Below are positions 1-7,702 of a stretch of DNA of 64,000 nucleotides, piece by piece. Position numbers and translations under genes: made by a program. The stretch lies in NCBI GenBank assembly GCA_020846715.1, contig JADLDK010000023.1:1-64000 (forward strand), read 5' to 3'. The first letter of the stretch is position 1. Each line of letters starts with the position of its first letter. The stretch comes from Armatimonadota bacterium. GTDB lineage: Bacteria; Armatimonadota; UBA5829; DSUL01. The notes beneath the pieces are model-generated. The model had not been told where the DNA came from and did no database searches. It saw only the letters and a program-made list of their open reading frames with translations.

Positions 1-2
1 CC

Positions 3-1613
3 ACGCCGCTGCAGGTGGCTCTGGTTGCGATTCTCGCGGCAACGGGCTCGGGCGGTCTGTGTGGGCAAGGGGCTGAGGTTACGCAAATGACTCACAGTGC
101 CGGAGCCGAAGCGCGCATCCTCTGGTGTGACTCTGCGGCCAACTTTGCGCGCCTGTCCACCCGGGATGGAGTCAGGAGCGTGATGGCCAAATGCAGTGAA
201 GCCAACCTCAACATGGTTGTCGTCGATGTCAAGGACATCAACGGCAGAGTCCTCTACAACAGCTCCATCGCACCTCACGACGACGAGAAGGACGGAATCA
301 GGCGGGATGCAGGTTATGACTTGCTGCAGGTCGCAACTGAAGAGGCCAGACGGGTTAATATCGCGCCTTACGCCAGCATCAATGTCTTTTCAGAAGGCCG
401 GCAGGGACACGGCGGCCCAGCGACTGAGCGTCCCGAACTGCAGAGCACTATCTATACCCCGGAACCCTGGGTGACAATCGAAGATGACGGCTATCCCGCT
501 TCGTCTGTCAACAAGCGGGCGCTGCCCGGACGTCTCGCAGTATTTGAAAACGCTGCAGAGGCTGGCGCGCAGCAGCCCGGTGAGACATTTGTATTTCTCG
601 ACAGAGGCGCCGGAAGGATTGTACCGGCAGGCGAAGAGGTTGCCCTCAGCAGTTGCGTCCTGTTAGTCGCGAGCGGTGAAGCTGGCAACTGGTTGGGCCA
701 ACTAAGACCCGGGCAGCAGGCAGAGCTGATAGCAAAGCCTCGCTTCATTCCCGCGGGGCTGGCAGCAGAAGAGCACAACGCTATATTCGTCAACCCATCA
801 AACCCGGTGGCGAGAGACTACGAGCTGAGTGTTATTAAAGAAATTGTGCAGAACTATGACATTGATGGACTAGTTCTGGACAGGATGCGCTACCCGGGGC
901 TGAATTCGGATTTCAGCGACCTTTCACGGCAGCAATTTGAAACCTGGCTTGGACGCAAGGTGAATCACTGGCCTGAAGAGATCATCGCCTTCGGACCCCT
1001 GCCGTCTGACAAACCGGTCTGGGGCCCACTGTTTCCTCAGTGGATCGAGTGGCGGGCGAGTGTGATCACATCATTTCTGAGCGAAGCGCACACAGTTATC
1101 AAGGAAGCGGGCAAGGAGACATCTGTCTATGTAGGCTCGTGGTACTGGGACTACTACCCACTGGGTGTAAACTGGGCTTCTGACAAATTCCACATTCAGA
1201 CCGCCTGGCCCTCTGAGCAGTACGCGTCAACTGGCTATGCCGCGCTCAACGACTGGATGACGACCGGATGTTACTATCCGACTCCCACCCGTGAGGAGGC
1301 TTCAGTCGCAGGGAAGCCGCCCGGAGGCACAGTGGAAGCTGCTGCCGAGACTTCGGTTAAAGCAATTGGGGCCGCCTCTTTTACATACGGAGGACTCTAC
1401 CTGCTCGACTACAAGGGCGATCCAGACAGGTTTTGTCGTGCAGTAGATGTGTGCCGGCAGGTAACACAGGGAGTCATGCTCTTTGATCTTGTCTATCTTG
1501 AAGATTATGGGTGGTGGGACGTAGTAAAAAAGGCCTTTCCACAACCCGCTCGCATCCCTCATAAAATAGACTCCTTGCGAAGTCAAATGCATGAGCTGTA
1601 TGAGAGTCAGTAG
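3..1613 (+). CDS. Secreted glycosidase-like TIM-barrel protein (5' truncated)
   Basis: Probably a secreted glycan-acting hydrolase of the GHL10/DUF187-like (YngK-type) TIM-barrel group. The frame is open to the left edge of the window. A GTG at 15 could start it, but the hydrophobic signal-like segment (LVAILAATGSGG) begins right there without a basic n-region, so the true start is probably outside. Visible marks are an N-terminal strand-rich part (NMVVVDVKDINGRV), a central motif IDGLVLDRMRYP that matches the DGxxxDxxRYP barrel-strand motif of such families, and a later YVGSWYWDYYPLG strand. A lipid anchor or carbohydrate-binding module is not seen. Its stop overlaps the start of the next gene, so the two are probably cotranscribed. 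Substrate unknown. Confidence 0.7.
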   Translation, partial: TPLQVALVAILAATGSGGLCGQGAEVTQMTHSAGAEARILWCDSAANFARLSTRDGVRSVMAKCSEANLNMVVVDVKDINGRVLYNSSIAPHDDEKDGIRRDAGYDLLQVATEEARRVNIAPYASINVFSEGRQGHGGPATERPELQSTIYTPEPWVTIEDDGYPASSVNKRALPGRLAVFENAAEAGAQQPGETFVFLDRGAGRIVPAGEEVALSSCVLLVASGEAGNWLGQLRPGQQAELIAKPRFIPAGLAAEEHNAIFVNPSNPVARDYELSVIKEIVQNYDIDGLVLDRMRYPGLNSDFSDLSRQQFETWLGRKVNHWPEEIIAFGPLPSDKPVWGPLFPQWIEWRASVITSFLSEAHTVIKEAGKETSVYVGSWYWDYYPLGVNWASDKFHIQTAWPSEQYASTGYAALNDWMTTGCYYPTPTREEASVAGKPPGGTVEAAAETSVKAIGAASFTYGGLYLLDYKGDPDRFCRAVDVCRQVTQGVMLFDLVYLEDYGWWDVVKKAFPQPARIPHKIDSLRSQMHELYESQ

Positions 1614-3030
1614 ACTCATTTTAGTCTGCATTTTGCTGTTGATTGTCGGCGCATCCGCGCGAGCGCAGTCACCAACTGCTTCAGAGCTATTCAGTATCCG
1701 CATTGAAAACGTCCCGGATGGGCGCATCCAGGTAAAAATGAGCCGCGAGCGTGTGTGGACGACAGTAGGACACGTGCTTGAACCGGCTGTGCAGACTGTC
1801 TCGACCTTCGCTGCGGCTGCCTACGTCCCGGCTGGAGCTGTTGCAGCTACGGCTGTCCACGGTATTCGCATAAGAACCCCGTCCTCCGGGTCAGCTCCGG
1901 TGGGAATCAGCATTCAGCCGAGAGAGTTCAGGATGATGCCGGAGCGATACGGCGGTCATATTCCGGGCAAATCGGCAGTTGTTACGGACATAGGCGCAGG
2001 GGAAGCAATCTTTCGGGAGTTCGCGCCTCTCGTAGGAGATCCTGTACAAATTGAGACATCAAGCGGACTGCAGAGTCTGCCTCAGGACTGGCAGCCAACT
2101 CCGGGCGACGTGCTGGTGATCACATCCAGTGAGCCCGCCAGGCAAATTGTCGCTGTGGAGTTCGAAAATCGTGCGGGTGGAGCTGTCACCACCGTCGATA
2201 GCAGCGGAGAGCGCCGCAAGATAGGCGTTGTCAGGCAGGCGGTTCGCGGAATAGGTCGCTTCGATGGCACCAGCTACACGGGTGTCGGCGCGGTTAACAC
2301 CAACCACGGCGGGGTTATCACTATCTCGACAGCCCCGGCGACTCGACCCGTCGACGAGGGACAGCAGCCGGAATCGCGTGGCGGTTTCGAGATTCAGCCG
2401 TATCAGCACTCAAAGTCACAACCTCCGATGCCGCAGGCAATGATTGTTGCGCCGCTGGACAACGCCAACACATTTGAAGGTGAAGGTCCACTTTTCTACG
2501 GCATGCTGACTCTGGGTAACGGCGCTGATGTCGTGGATATGCGTGTGGGCAACGGGCCGTGGCGCGCGCTTCCAGCTCTGGTAGGCAAGATAGACGACGC
2601 GCTGACAGGCACAGGACTGAGCCGCCTGCTGCCGCCCATAGGAAGCGGCGAAGGGGTAAGCGCACTGCGCATTCGCCGTGAAGCGCGCTCTTACAAGGAG
2701 CTTTCCGAGCGTCTGAAGACTCTGGCGAAGATCGACACAGCGCCATCCACCGCAGAATCTTCGATCGAATGGACGCTCAAGATGCCCTACCCGCCATCGG
2801 CTGCCTACGCCGTCTTTACCGGCGACGGGAAGATAATCTCCGTCACAAACATTACACCCTTCAGAGTGACAATCCACCCAAAAGACGTTCCGCGCATACT
2901 GAGTGCGGAGATCATCGGCTCCGACGGGCAGACGCTTGAGACGCGCACTGGGAAGATCACACTTTCGGGCGGCAAACTCACTGTAGTCGAGTCATCGAAC
3001 CGCCACGCAAACCTTTCCACCAGTTCCTGA
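1591..3030 (+). CDS. Secreted protein of unknown function
   Basis: No family recognised. It has a clear signal peptide (MRVSRLILVCILLLIVGASARAQ); start is the ATG at 1591 or the ATG at 1600, both overlapping the end of the upstream glycosidase-like gene, which implies translational coupling. The 479-residue product is rich in beta-forming and Gly/Ala/Thr segments. The middle (about 280-340) mentions a 'volume/amount' type pattern (FEGEGPLFYGMLTLGNGADVV is split here only for description: FEGEGPLFYG, MLTLGNGADVV). The C-terminal third reads like an extracellular beta-sandwich (EWTLKMPYPPSAAYAVFTGD, then ITLSGGKLTVVE). A periplasmic or cell-surface partner of the preceding glycosidase is an inference from coupling only. 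Confidence 0.65.
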   Translation: MSCMRVSRLILVCILLLIVGASARAQSPTASELFSIRIENVPDGRIQVKMSRERVWTTVGHVLEPAVQTVSTFAAAAYVPAGAVAATAVHGIRIRTPSSGSAPVGISIQPREFRMMPERYGGHIPGKSAVVTDIGAGEAIFREFAPLVGDPVQIETSSGLQSLPQDWQPTPGDVLVITSSEPARQIVAVEFENRAGGAVTTVDSSGERRKIGVVRQAVRGIGRFDGTSYTGVGAVNTNHGGVITISTAPATRPVDEGQQPESRGGFEIQPYQHSKSQPPMPQAMIVAPLDNANTFEGEGPLFYGMLTLGNGADVVDMRVGNGPWRALPALVGKIDDALTGTGLSRLLPPIGSGEGVSALRIRREARSYKELSERLKTLAKIDTAPSTAESSIEWTLKMPYPPSAAYAVFTGDGKIISVTNITPFRVTIHPKDVPRILSAEIIGSDGQTLETRTGKITLSGGKLTVVESSNRHANLSTSS

Positions 3031-3177
3031 CCACCGCTTTGCGCTGTATAAATCCACCGTAGAGCGATACGTCTTTTTGGGGATGATATACACCGCACAG
3101 ACACGGGCTCAAGGCGGCCGGATGAATCGGCGGCAGGACATCTCGGCGTCGGGACAACGCCACTCCACAAACAAAAA

Positions 3178-3236
3178 AGCCCGCCAGCTACTGGCGGGCA
3201 ATTCAGATAAACATCTGACAAAAGGAGAAAAGATTG
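3178..3236 (-). ncRNA. Candidate small RNA module A with terminator hairpin
   Basis: Read on the minus strand: a pyrimidine-rich start TCTTTTCTCCTTTTGTCA, then a small inverted repeat (TCAGAT/ATCTGA, loop AAAC on plus), then a strong hairpin GCCCGCCAG-TAG-CTGGCGGGC followed by six T. A second, similar module lies 130 bp away (3309-3375). The CTCCTT segment is complementary to a Shine-Dalgarno sequence. A weak promoter (TTGCCG, 18 bp, GACAAT on minus) sits just before the pyrimidine tract. It could instead be a plain terminator of the minus-strand gene ending at 3568, but the conserved upstream part argues for a transcribed unit. No expression evidence. Confidence 0.4.
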
Positions 3237-3308
3237 TCGGTTTCCAGCCGTATATTCGGCAAAAGCGCACCGCGTCTTCACAAGGCCTTGTGCATCGCGA
3301 CAAAAAAA

Positions 3309-3375
3309 ACCGCCTGCGCAAAATGCGCAAGGCGGATAGTCAAACTCTATGACAGAAGGAGAAAAAGATATTTGG
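3309..3375 (-). ncRNA. Candidate small RNA module B with terminator hairpin
   Basis: Minus-strand paralogue of module A: TATCTTTTTCTCCTTCTGTCA, a short imperfect inverted repeat (ATAG/CTAT), then hairpin CCGCCTTGCGCA-TTT-TGCGCAGGCGG followed by eight T. The order pyrimidine tract, small stem, GC-rich terminator and U-tail is the same as in module A, while the stem sequences differ with pairing kept. A possible minus-strand promoter is TTGCAC (plus 3392-3397) with AAATAT about 17-18 bp on. Same caveat: tandem terminators of the gene ending at 3568 are the simpler alternative. Confidence 0.4.
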
Positions 3376-3567
3376 TTCTCACCACTAATAAGTGCAAGAT
3401 TTGTGCCATTCTGCAGTCTGGGGCGAAATTCGGCGAAAAAAGCGCCGTACAGTCCTGACTACGGAAGTCTGAGTGGCAGTGCAAATCGAGAAGACTCTCA
3501 AGTGGCGCGGACAGCGGACGAACCCGAACTCTCGGCCCGGTCGCACAGTTGACTTCTTATGCGCAGA

Positions 3568-4509
3568 TTATGGCTTTGGAATCTCGATCAATCTCAGAGA
3601 CCGGGCGACAGACTGTAGAGTCGCTGGTTGGACTCCTCCGCTGAGAACTGCCAGGCACTGCCCAAGATTGACAGTCAGGACGGGTCCCGTCGAACCGGAA
3701 GCCAGAACGGCAGCTCTGCCGTCAATCTGCAGGCGGTGTCCTGCAATAGCAGACATCTGGAACGCTCCGGCAGGCTGCAGCAGGAGATGGATTTCTTTGG
3801 CGCCGGCGGCGTAGGTGATTAGAAGTTGCTCCGGTGTTGACAGCTTTCCATCGGAAGCCAGCCCTTTCGGCGTATAGGAAACGGTCTTCAAATAGAAGTA
3901 CTCCGGTAGCTTTGCGGGTTCGTAGACCGGGAAGCTGGCCTGTTGGGCAGCATCGCGCAGTCCAGCCGGGACCGGCTTCTGTGAATCGTCAACTCGGGAA
4001 GCGCCAGTGCCTGGCTTCACCTTCTGTAAGGATTCCGCAACCGTTCGAAGAGTCAGAAGCGCGTCATTTGTCGTCATGCCTGCCTTGCCGCGCAGTCCAA
4101 TCATGACAGCGACTCCTTCGCGAGTGACGGTAAGGTCCACCAGTGTGGCGCCATCTTCGCTCTTGCTGACCTCGTAAGGCGCAGGAGATCCGGCGATGTC
4201 AATGGTTGGGCAGTCCGGACAATCCAGCCCTTCCGGGGAGGATTCCATAAGAGTGATCTCCCTTCCGTCATTGCTGAAATAGGTAACTATAAGCATGTCC
4301 TCCGGGGCGGTGACAAGCTGGAGGTCACTGAAGGCAAATCCCTCTGGTATTGTGGCAGGGCGATAGAGGGGCAATCCGATACGGGAGGCAGCCGAGATAA
4401 ATGGATCAGGGGCCACCGCCGCGGATTCGGATCCAGCCGCTCCGGCGGCCGGGACAAACAACTGGGCAAGTGCCAACCACATTAGTGCTAACGTGAAGGA
4501 GATCCTCAT
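3568..4509 (-). CDS. Secreted protein with two DUF4367-like repeats
   Basis: 313-residue exported protein of unknown role. Signal peptide MRISFTLALMWLALAQLFVPAAG precedes two homologous units. Unit 1 (about 40-160) begins GLPLYRPATIPEGFAFSDLQ and has LIVTYFSNDGREITLMES; unit 2 (about 190-310) begins FPVYEPAKLPEYFYLKTVSY and has LLITYAAGAKEIHLLLQPAG. The pattern of Pro-rich opening, 'LxITY' strand and a following Ile/Leu-rich strand resembles DUF4367, a domain often found in anti-sigma-linked or lipoprotein-like secreted proteins. Two adjacent Cys (LDCPDC) occur only in unit 1. No sigma factor neighbours it. Transcription leaves leftward into the region with the two candidate RNA modules. Confidence 0.7.
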   Translation of the reverse strand: MRISFTLALMWLALAQLFVPAAGAAGSESAAVAPDPFISAASRIGLPLYRPATIPEGFAFSDLQLVTAPEDMLIVTYFSNDGREITLMESSPEGLDCPDCPTIDIAGSPAPYEVSKSEDGATLVDLTVTREGVAVMIGLRGKAGMTTNDALLTLRTVAESLQKVKPGTGASRVDDSQKPVPAGLRDAAQQASFPVYEPAKLPEYFYLKTVSYTPKGLASDGKLSTPEQLLITYAAGAKEIHLLLQPAGAFQMSAIAGHRLQIDGRAAVLASGSTGPVLTVNLGQCLAVLSGGVQPATLQSVARSLRLIEIPKP

Positions 4510-4577
4510 TACAGTCCTCTCAGGCGTAGTGGCAAATCAAAGACTAAGACGCACAAACTGCTGTCGGGTTCTCTGTA

Positions 4578-4853
4578 TCACCAACCGGCCACAGACCCGA
4601 CCTCCGTACGGCTGCTAATTCCCGCTATGAGTTTACCAGGCATCACCTCAATCATCGAAGGCTGTCCATGGCTGTAGGCGTCCTCTACGTCCACTTCGTG
4701 ACCACGCGCCTGAAGCCCTTTCAGTACGTCCAGTGGGAGGCGTGATTCACAAGCGACGAGTTTTGCAAAACTGGACCGGGGATAGAACGAGCTCGGAAAA
4801 GAGCGTACGGTGACCGTTGGAGCGTCTAGAGCCTCCATCAGCGGCATTTCTTT
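4578..4853 (-). pseudogene. C-terminal remnant of gamma-glutamyltransferase behind an in-frame TAG
   Basis: This stretch continues the gamma-glutamyltransferase reading frame without any shift: the codons run ...AAC ATC GTA TAG AAA GAA ATG CCG. The remnant encodes EALDAPT...SFPSSFYPRSS...LQARGHEVDV...GISSRTEVGSVAGW, which corresponds to the normal last 90 residues of the small subunit (family pattern EAIDAPR...RGHxVxV...GAxDPRxxGxAxGW). An ATG at 4847 could in theory start a separate peptide, but no ribosome-binding site is obvious. Reading: premature stop, readthrough, or a base-call error. Confidence 0.7.
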
Positions 4854-6314
4854 CTATACGATGTTAAGGAATGCCTGTAGAGTCCACTGAGCCTGTCCGT
4901 CTCCGCCGGGAGTGCCAAATACGAGCCATGGCCGCCCATCTCTGAAAGCCATGGACGGTGATAAAGTGGCTCTCGGGCGCTTGTGAGGAGCGTAACAGTT
5001 GGATCGAGAGGAATCCAGATAGAACATCTGGCCTCGCGTACCGAGGGCAAAACCCAGTCCGGGGATGACGGGCGAACTCATAAGCCAGCCTCCGGAGGGC
5101 GTAGCAGAGACGCAGTTGCCGTGCCTGTCCACAACATCGAGGTGAGTCGTGTCGCCTGTGTGGCCGGCAGGCCCGCTGGGGCGCCCGTCACCGGCGGTGA
5201 TATCTATATCTGGGACAAAGCCGCGTCCATCCGGATTTCCAGGGTGCACGGTGGGTGCTGCCACTTCTCCGATGAGAGCCCGCCGGTCTGCGTTGTACGA
5301 ATCGGACAGCAACTCGCTTATTGGCGCCTTATCGTGGTCAGGGTCTCCGTAGAAGGCTTCACGGTCCGCAAAAGCCAACCGAGCGCACTCAACTACTGTA
5401 TGCCAGTAGTCCGGCTCAGGCATAGCCCGCAGATCAAAGCCCTGCAACAGCGCAAGCTGCTGCAGAAAGACCGGACCTTGCGTCCACGGCCCGCACTTGG
5501 CCACCCTAACGCCGCGATACTCGAAGCTGACCGGGGCAGACAGAGCTGGCTTCCAGCGCGCCATATCGTGCTGACTGAGAAAGCCGCCGTGCTCCCGTCC
5601 CGTTGAGTCCAGGACACGCCAACGCCTGCAAAACTCTTCGACGATGCGAGCGCACGGCCCACTGTAGAACCAGTCGTACGCAGCCTGCAATCCGCTCACA
5701 CGGTCGAGCCTGGCAGCAGCCTGATTGCGCAACGCGCGCAGTGTATCAGCCAACTCCGGGAACTTGACACGCTGGCCCACTTTGGGGGCGCGGCCATCCG
5801 TAAGATACACGGACGCAGAAAAGGGCCACTGCTCCCGAAACCGCTGTTCGCACCCTTCAATGGCTTCGGCGAGTCTGCCATACACCGCGAAGCCGTGCTC
5901 GGCCAGATCAATCGCTGGCTCCAGAATGCGGCCAAGCGGCATCGTGCCGAACTGCCGGAGAAGAAACAGCCAAGTCCCGGGGAGAGATGGGACCGTCGCA
6001 GGAAGCAATCCATCTCCGGGAATAAGCGCGATGCCCTGCTCCTGAAACCATTCGAGCGTCAACCCTCGCGGCGAGAAGCCCTGGCCCGAAGTTTGATACG
6101 TCTGCCCGTTGATGTGGACAAGGACCGGACACTCACCGCCAAGGCCATTCTGATGTGGCTCCAGAACTGTCAGGCAAAAGCTGGCCGCGGCGGCGGCGTC
6201 TACAGCATTACCGCCCTCGTCCAGAATATCGTGCGCCGCTATTGTCGCCAGGTAGTGACCAGTAACAACAGCATGCGATCGGGCGTGGAACTCAAGACGA
6301 GACATAGCGGCCAT
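4854..6314 (-). CDS. Gamma-glutamyltransferase family protein, C-terminus cut by TAG
   Basis: Ntn-hydrolase of the gamma-glutamyltranspeptidase family, which cleaves or transfers gamma-glutamyl groups (for example from glutathione) after self-processing at a Thr. Seen: the N-terminal signature HYLATIAAHDILDEGGNAVD, the oxyanion-region motif NGLGGECPVL, the candidate nucleophile in GHTGDTTHLDVVD (second or first Thr of DTTH), and the glycine-rich TPSGGW and FGTPGGDGQAQW motifs. There is no signal peptide, so it may be cytoplasmic, as in many soluble family members. The frame stops at TAG at 4854-4856, but homology goes on in the same frame to 4578. The missing 90 residues belong to the small-subunit core, so activity of the truncated form is doubtful. 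ATG at 6314 or 6305 are both possible starts. Confidence 0.85.
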   Translation of the reverse strand: MAAMSRLEFHARSHAVVTGHYLATIAAHDILDEGGNAVDAAAAASFCLTVLEPHQNGLGGECPVLVHINGQTYQTSGQGFSPRGLTLEWFQEQGIALIPGDGLLPATVPSLPGTWLFLLRQFGTMPLGRILEPAIDLAEHGFAVYGRLAEAIEGCEQRFREQWPFSASVYLTDGRAPKVGQRVKFPELADTLRALRNQAAARLDRVSGLQAAYDWFYSGPCARIVEEFCRRWRVLDSTGREHGGFLSQHDMARWKPALSAPVSFEYRGVRVAKCGPWTQGPVFLQQLALLQGFDLRAMPEPDYWHTVVECARLAFADREAFYGDPDHDKAPISELLSDSYNADRRALIGEVAAPTVHPGNPDGRGFVPDIDITAGDGRPSGPAGHTGDTTHLDVVDRHGNCVSATPSGGWLMSSPVIPGLGFALGTRGQMFYLDSSRSNCYAPHKRPRATLSPSMAFRDGRPWLVFGTPGGDGQAQWTLQAFLNIV

Positions 6315-6381
6315 TTCGCCACTAGTTTAGCACACGGATGCGGGAGTGCGAACGCCTCGCCGCGCGGTTCGGGCGCAGAAC

Positions 6382-7089
6382 TCAGCTGCTGCCAAAGACT
6401 GGAATGACTGCGCCACTGGTGGCCTTCGAGCGGTCCTCGCAAAGGAAGAGAATGAGCTCCGCAATCTGACGAGGGCTGACCCAGCGGGAAAAATCCGAAT
6501 TTGGCATTGCGGCCCGATTGGCGGGAGTGTCAATTGTGCCGGGGAGAATGCAGTTTGCGCGGACACCATCGCTTTTCATTTCCTCCGCCAGCGTACGGGT
6601 AAGCGCTACAACCGCAGCCTTCGAAACAGCATAGGGAACCAGATGGGGCGAAGGTTCAACGGCAGCGCGCGCTCCCACTGTAACGATACTTCCCCGCGAG
6701 GCTTTCAAAAGAGGCGCCAGGGCCCTGCAGGCAAGAAAAACCGTCTTGGCATTCAACTCCAGCATCCGGTCCCAATCCTGTTCAGGTGTGTCCTCAATGG
6801 CGTGACCGCCAGTGAATCCACCGGCAAGGTTGACCAGCGCGCTGACAGACCCAAAGCTGCGCCTGGCCATGCTGGCGACTTTGGACAGTCCGTCTGCGCT
6901 CGTAAGGTCCACGCGCACGCCCTGCAGACCTGTAGACAGATCTCCGACGCCGTCTTTGAGCGCTGCCATCCCCTTTTCGTCCAGAAAAGTGACAAGCGCC
7001 TGCCAGCCAGAGGCCAGAAACGCACGGGTTACTACGGACCCTAGTCCACCAGTCCCTCCGGTGATCACAACGGCTTTGGTGAGAGGCAT
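6382..7089 (-). CDS. SDR-family NAD(P)-dependent oxidoreductase
   Basis: Classical short-chain dehydrogenase/reductase, 235 residues, typical length. Cofactor motif TGGTGGLG at about 11-18, the NAG-type motif as LVNLAGG near 87, a Ser-region strand SIVTVGARAAV near 138, and the catalytic YAVSK near 156-160. The usual catalytic Ser position after IVTV is occupied by GAR/AAV, so the exact Ser is unclear. The C-terminal SGAVIPVFGSS fits the common 'TGxxxxVDGG' end with the last Gly pair changed. Substrate cannot be read. It lies 12 bp downstream of the zinc-ribbon gene on the same strand, so probably in one transcript. Confidence 0.85.
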   Translation of the reverse strand: MPLTKAVVITGGTGGLGSVVTRAFLASGWQALVTFLDEKGMAALKDGVGDLSTGLQGVRVDLTSADGLSKVASMARRSFGSVSALVNLAGGFTGGHAIEDTPEQDWDRMLELNAKTVFLACRALAPLLKASRGSIVTVGARAAVEPSPHLVPYAVSKAAVVALTRTLAEEMKSDGVRANCILPGTIDTPANRAAMPNSDFSRWVSPRQIAELILFLCEDRSKATSGAVIPVFGSS

Positions 7090-7101
7090 CAGAATAACCG
7101 C

Positions 7102-7506
7102 CTACTCTTCGTCATCGCCAAATCCCGGGCCCTGATCGTCATCTACCTCCACGAGCTCCAGACACTCCTGGACAAGATCGTCATACTCGTTGTAGTCGCT
7201 TTCGGTAATATAGACGCTGGCTTCAGTGGGGGGAATCAGGCTGTTTTCAGATTCCGACTGAACGACGCCGTTTATGCCACGGTCTTTCAACGCATTGACC
7301 ACTATATTGGCGGCGTAGGGAGGCCCACTGTAGATCTCAATCAGATCTCCGGTGTCCTCAGTTTCCTCTTCATCTTCATCTTCCACGGCGTCTTCGTCAT
7401 CAGGAAGAAGCTCATCCGCCTCTTCCTCCATCAGTTCCACACCGCAGTCACTACATTCAGCGGTACCCTTGCGAAACTCGGCTCCACATTCCGGACAATA
7501 TGGCAT
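7102..7506 (-). CDS. Zinc-ribbon protein with acidic linker and DUF2007-like domain
   Basis: 134-residue protein. N-terminal zinc ribbon with two knuckles, CPECG (4-8) and CSDCG (18-22), then a very acidic stretch of Glu/Asp (about 25-52), then a DUF2007-like (putative signal-transducing) domain: IEIYSGPPYAANIVVNALKD, a RGINGVVQSE segment and SVYITESDYNEYDDLVQE. The tail is again acidic (DDDQGPGFGDDEE). DUF2007 domains occur next to or fused with zinc ribbons in many bacteria; the role is unknown. It is the first gene of a two-gene run with the SDR. A ribosome-binding site AAGGGG lies before the ATG. Confidence 0.75.
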   Translation of the reverse strand: MPYCPECGAEFRKGTAECSDCGVELMEEEADELLPDDEDAVEDEDEEETEDTGDLIEIYSGPPYAANIVVNALKDRGINGVVQSESENSLIPPTEASVYITESDYNEYDDLVQECLELVEVDDDQGPGFGDDEE

Positions 7507-7702
7507 GATGCATCTAACCCCCTTTGTGGGTCCGACTGGCCCACTGTCATTGCGGAAACTGGAATAAAATACCCAATCCTTACCATCACCGCAACTCGGG
7601 ATTAGTAAACCAGGCGCCCACAGTTTTTGCCATAGAAAACCTGAAGTTGACTATCCGGCCCTGGATGGACGCGACAGAGCCGCTCATGTCCGCAGAAATG
7701 CG

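Noticed and set aside
3429-3445. Possible third hairpin CGGCG-N7-CGCCG next to the two RNA modules
   Set aside because: The T run lies in the loop rather than after the stem, and the pyrimidine motif is missing.
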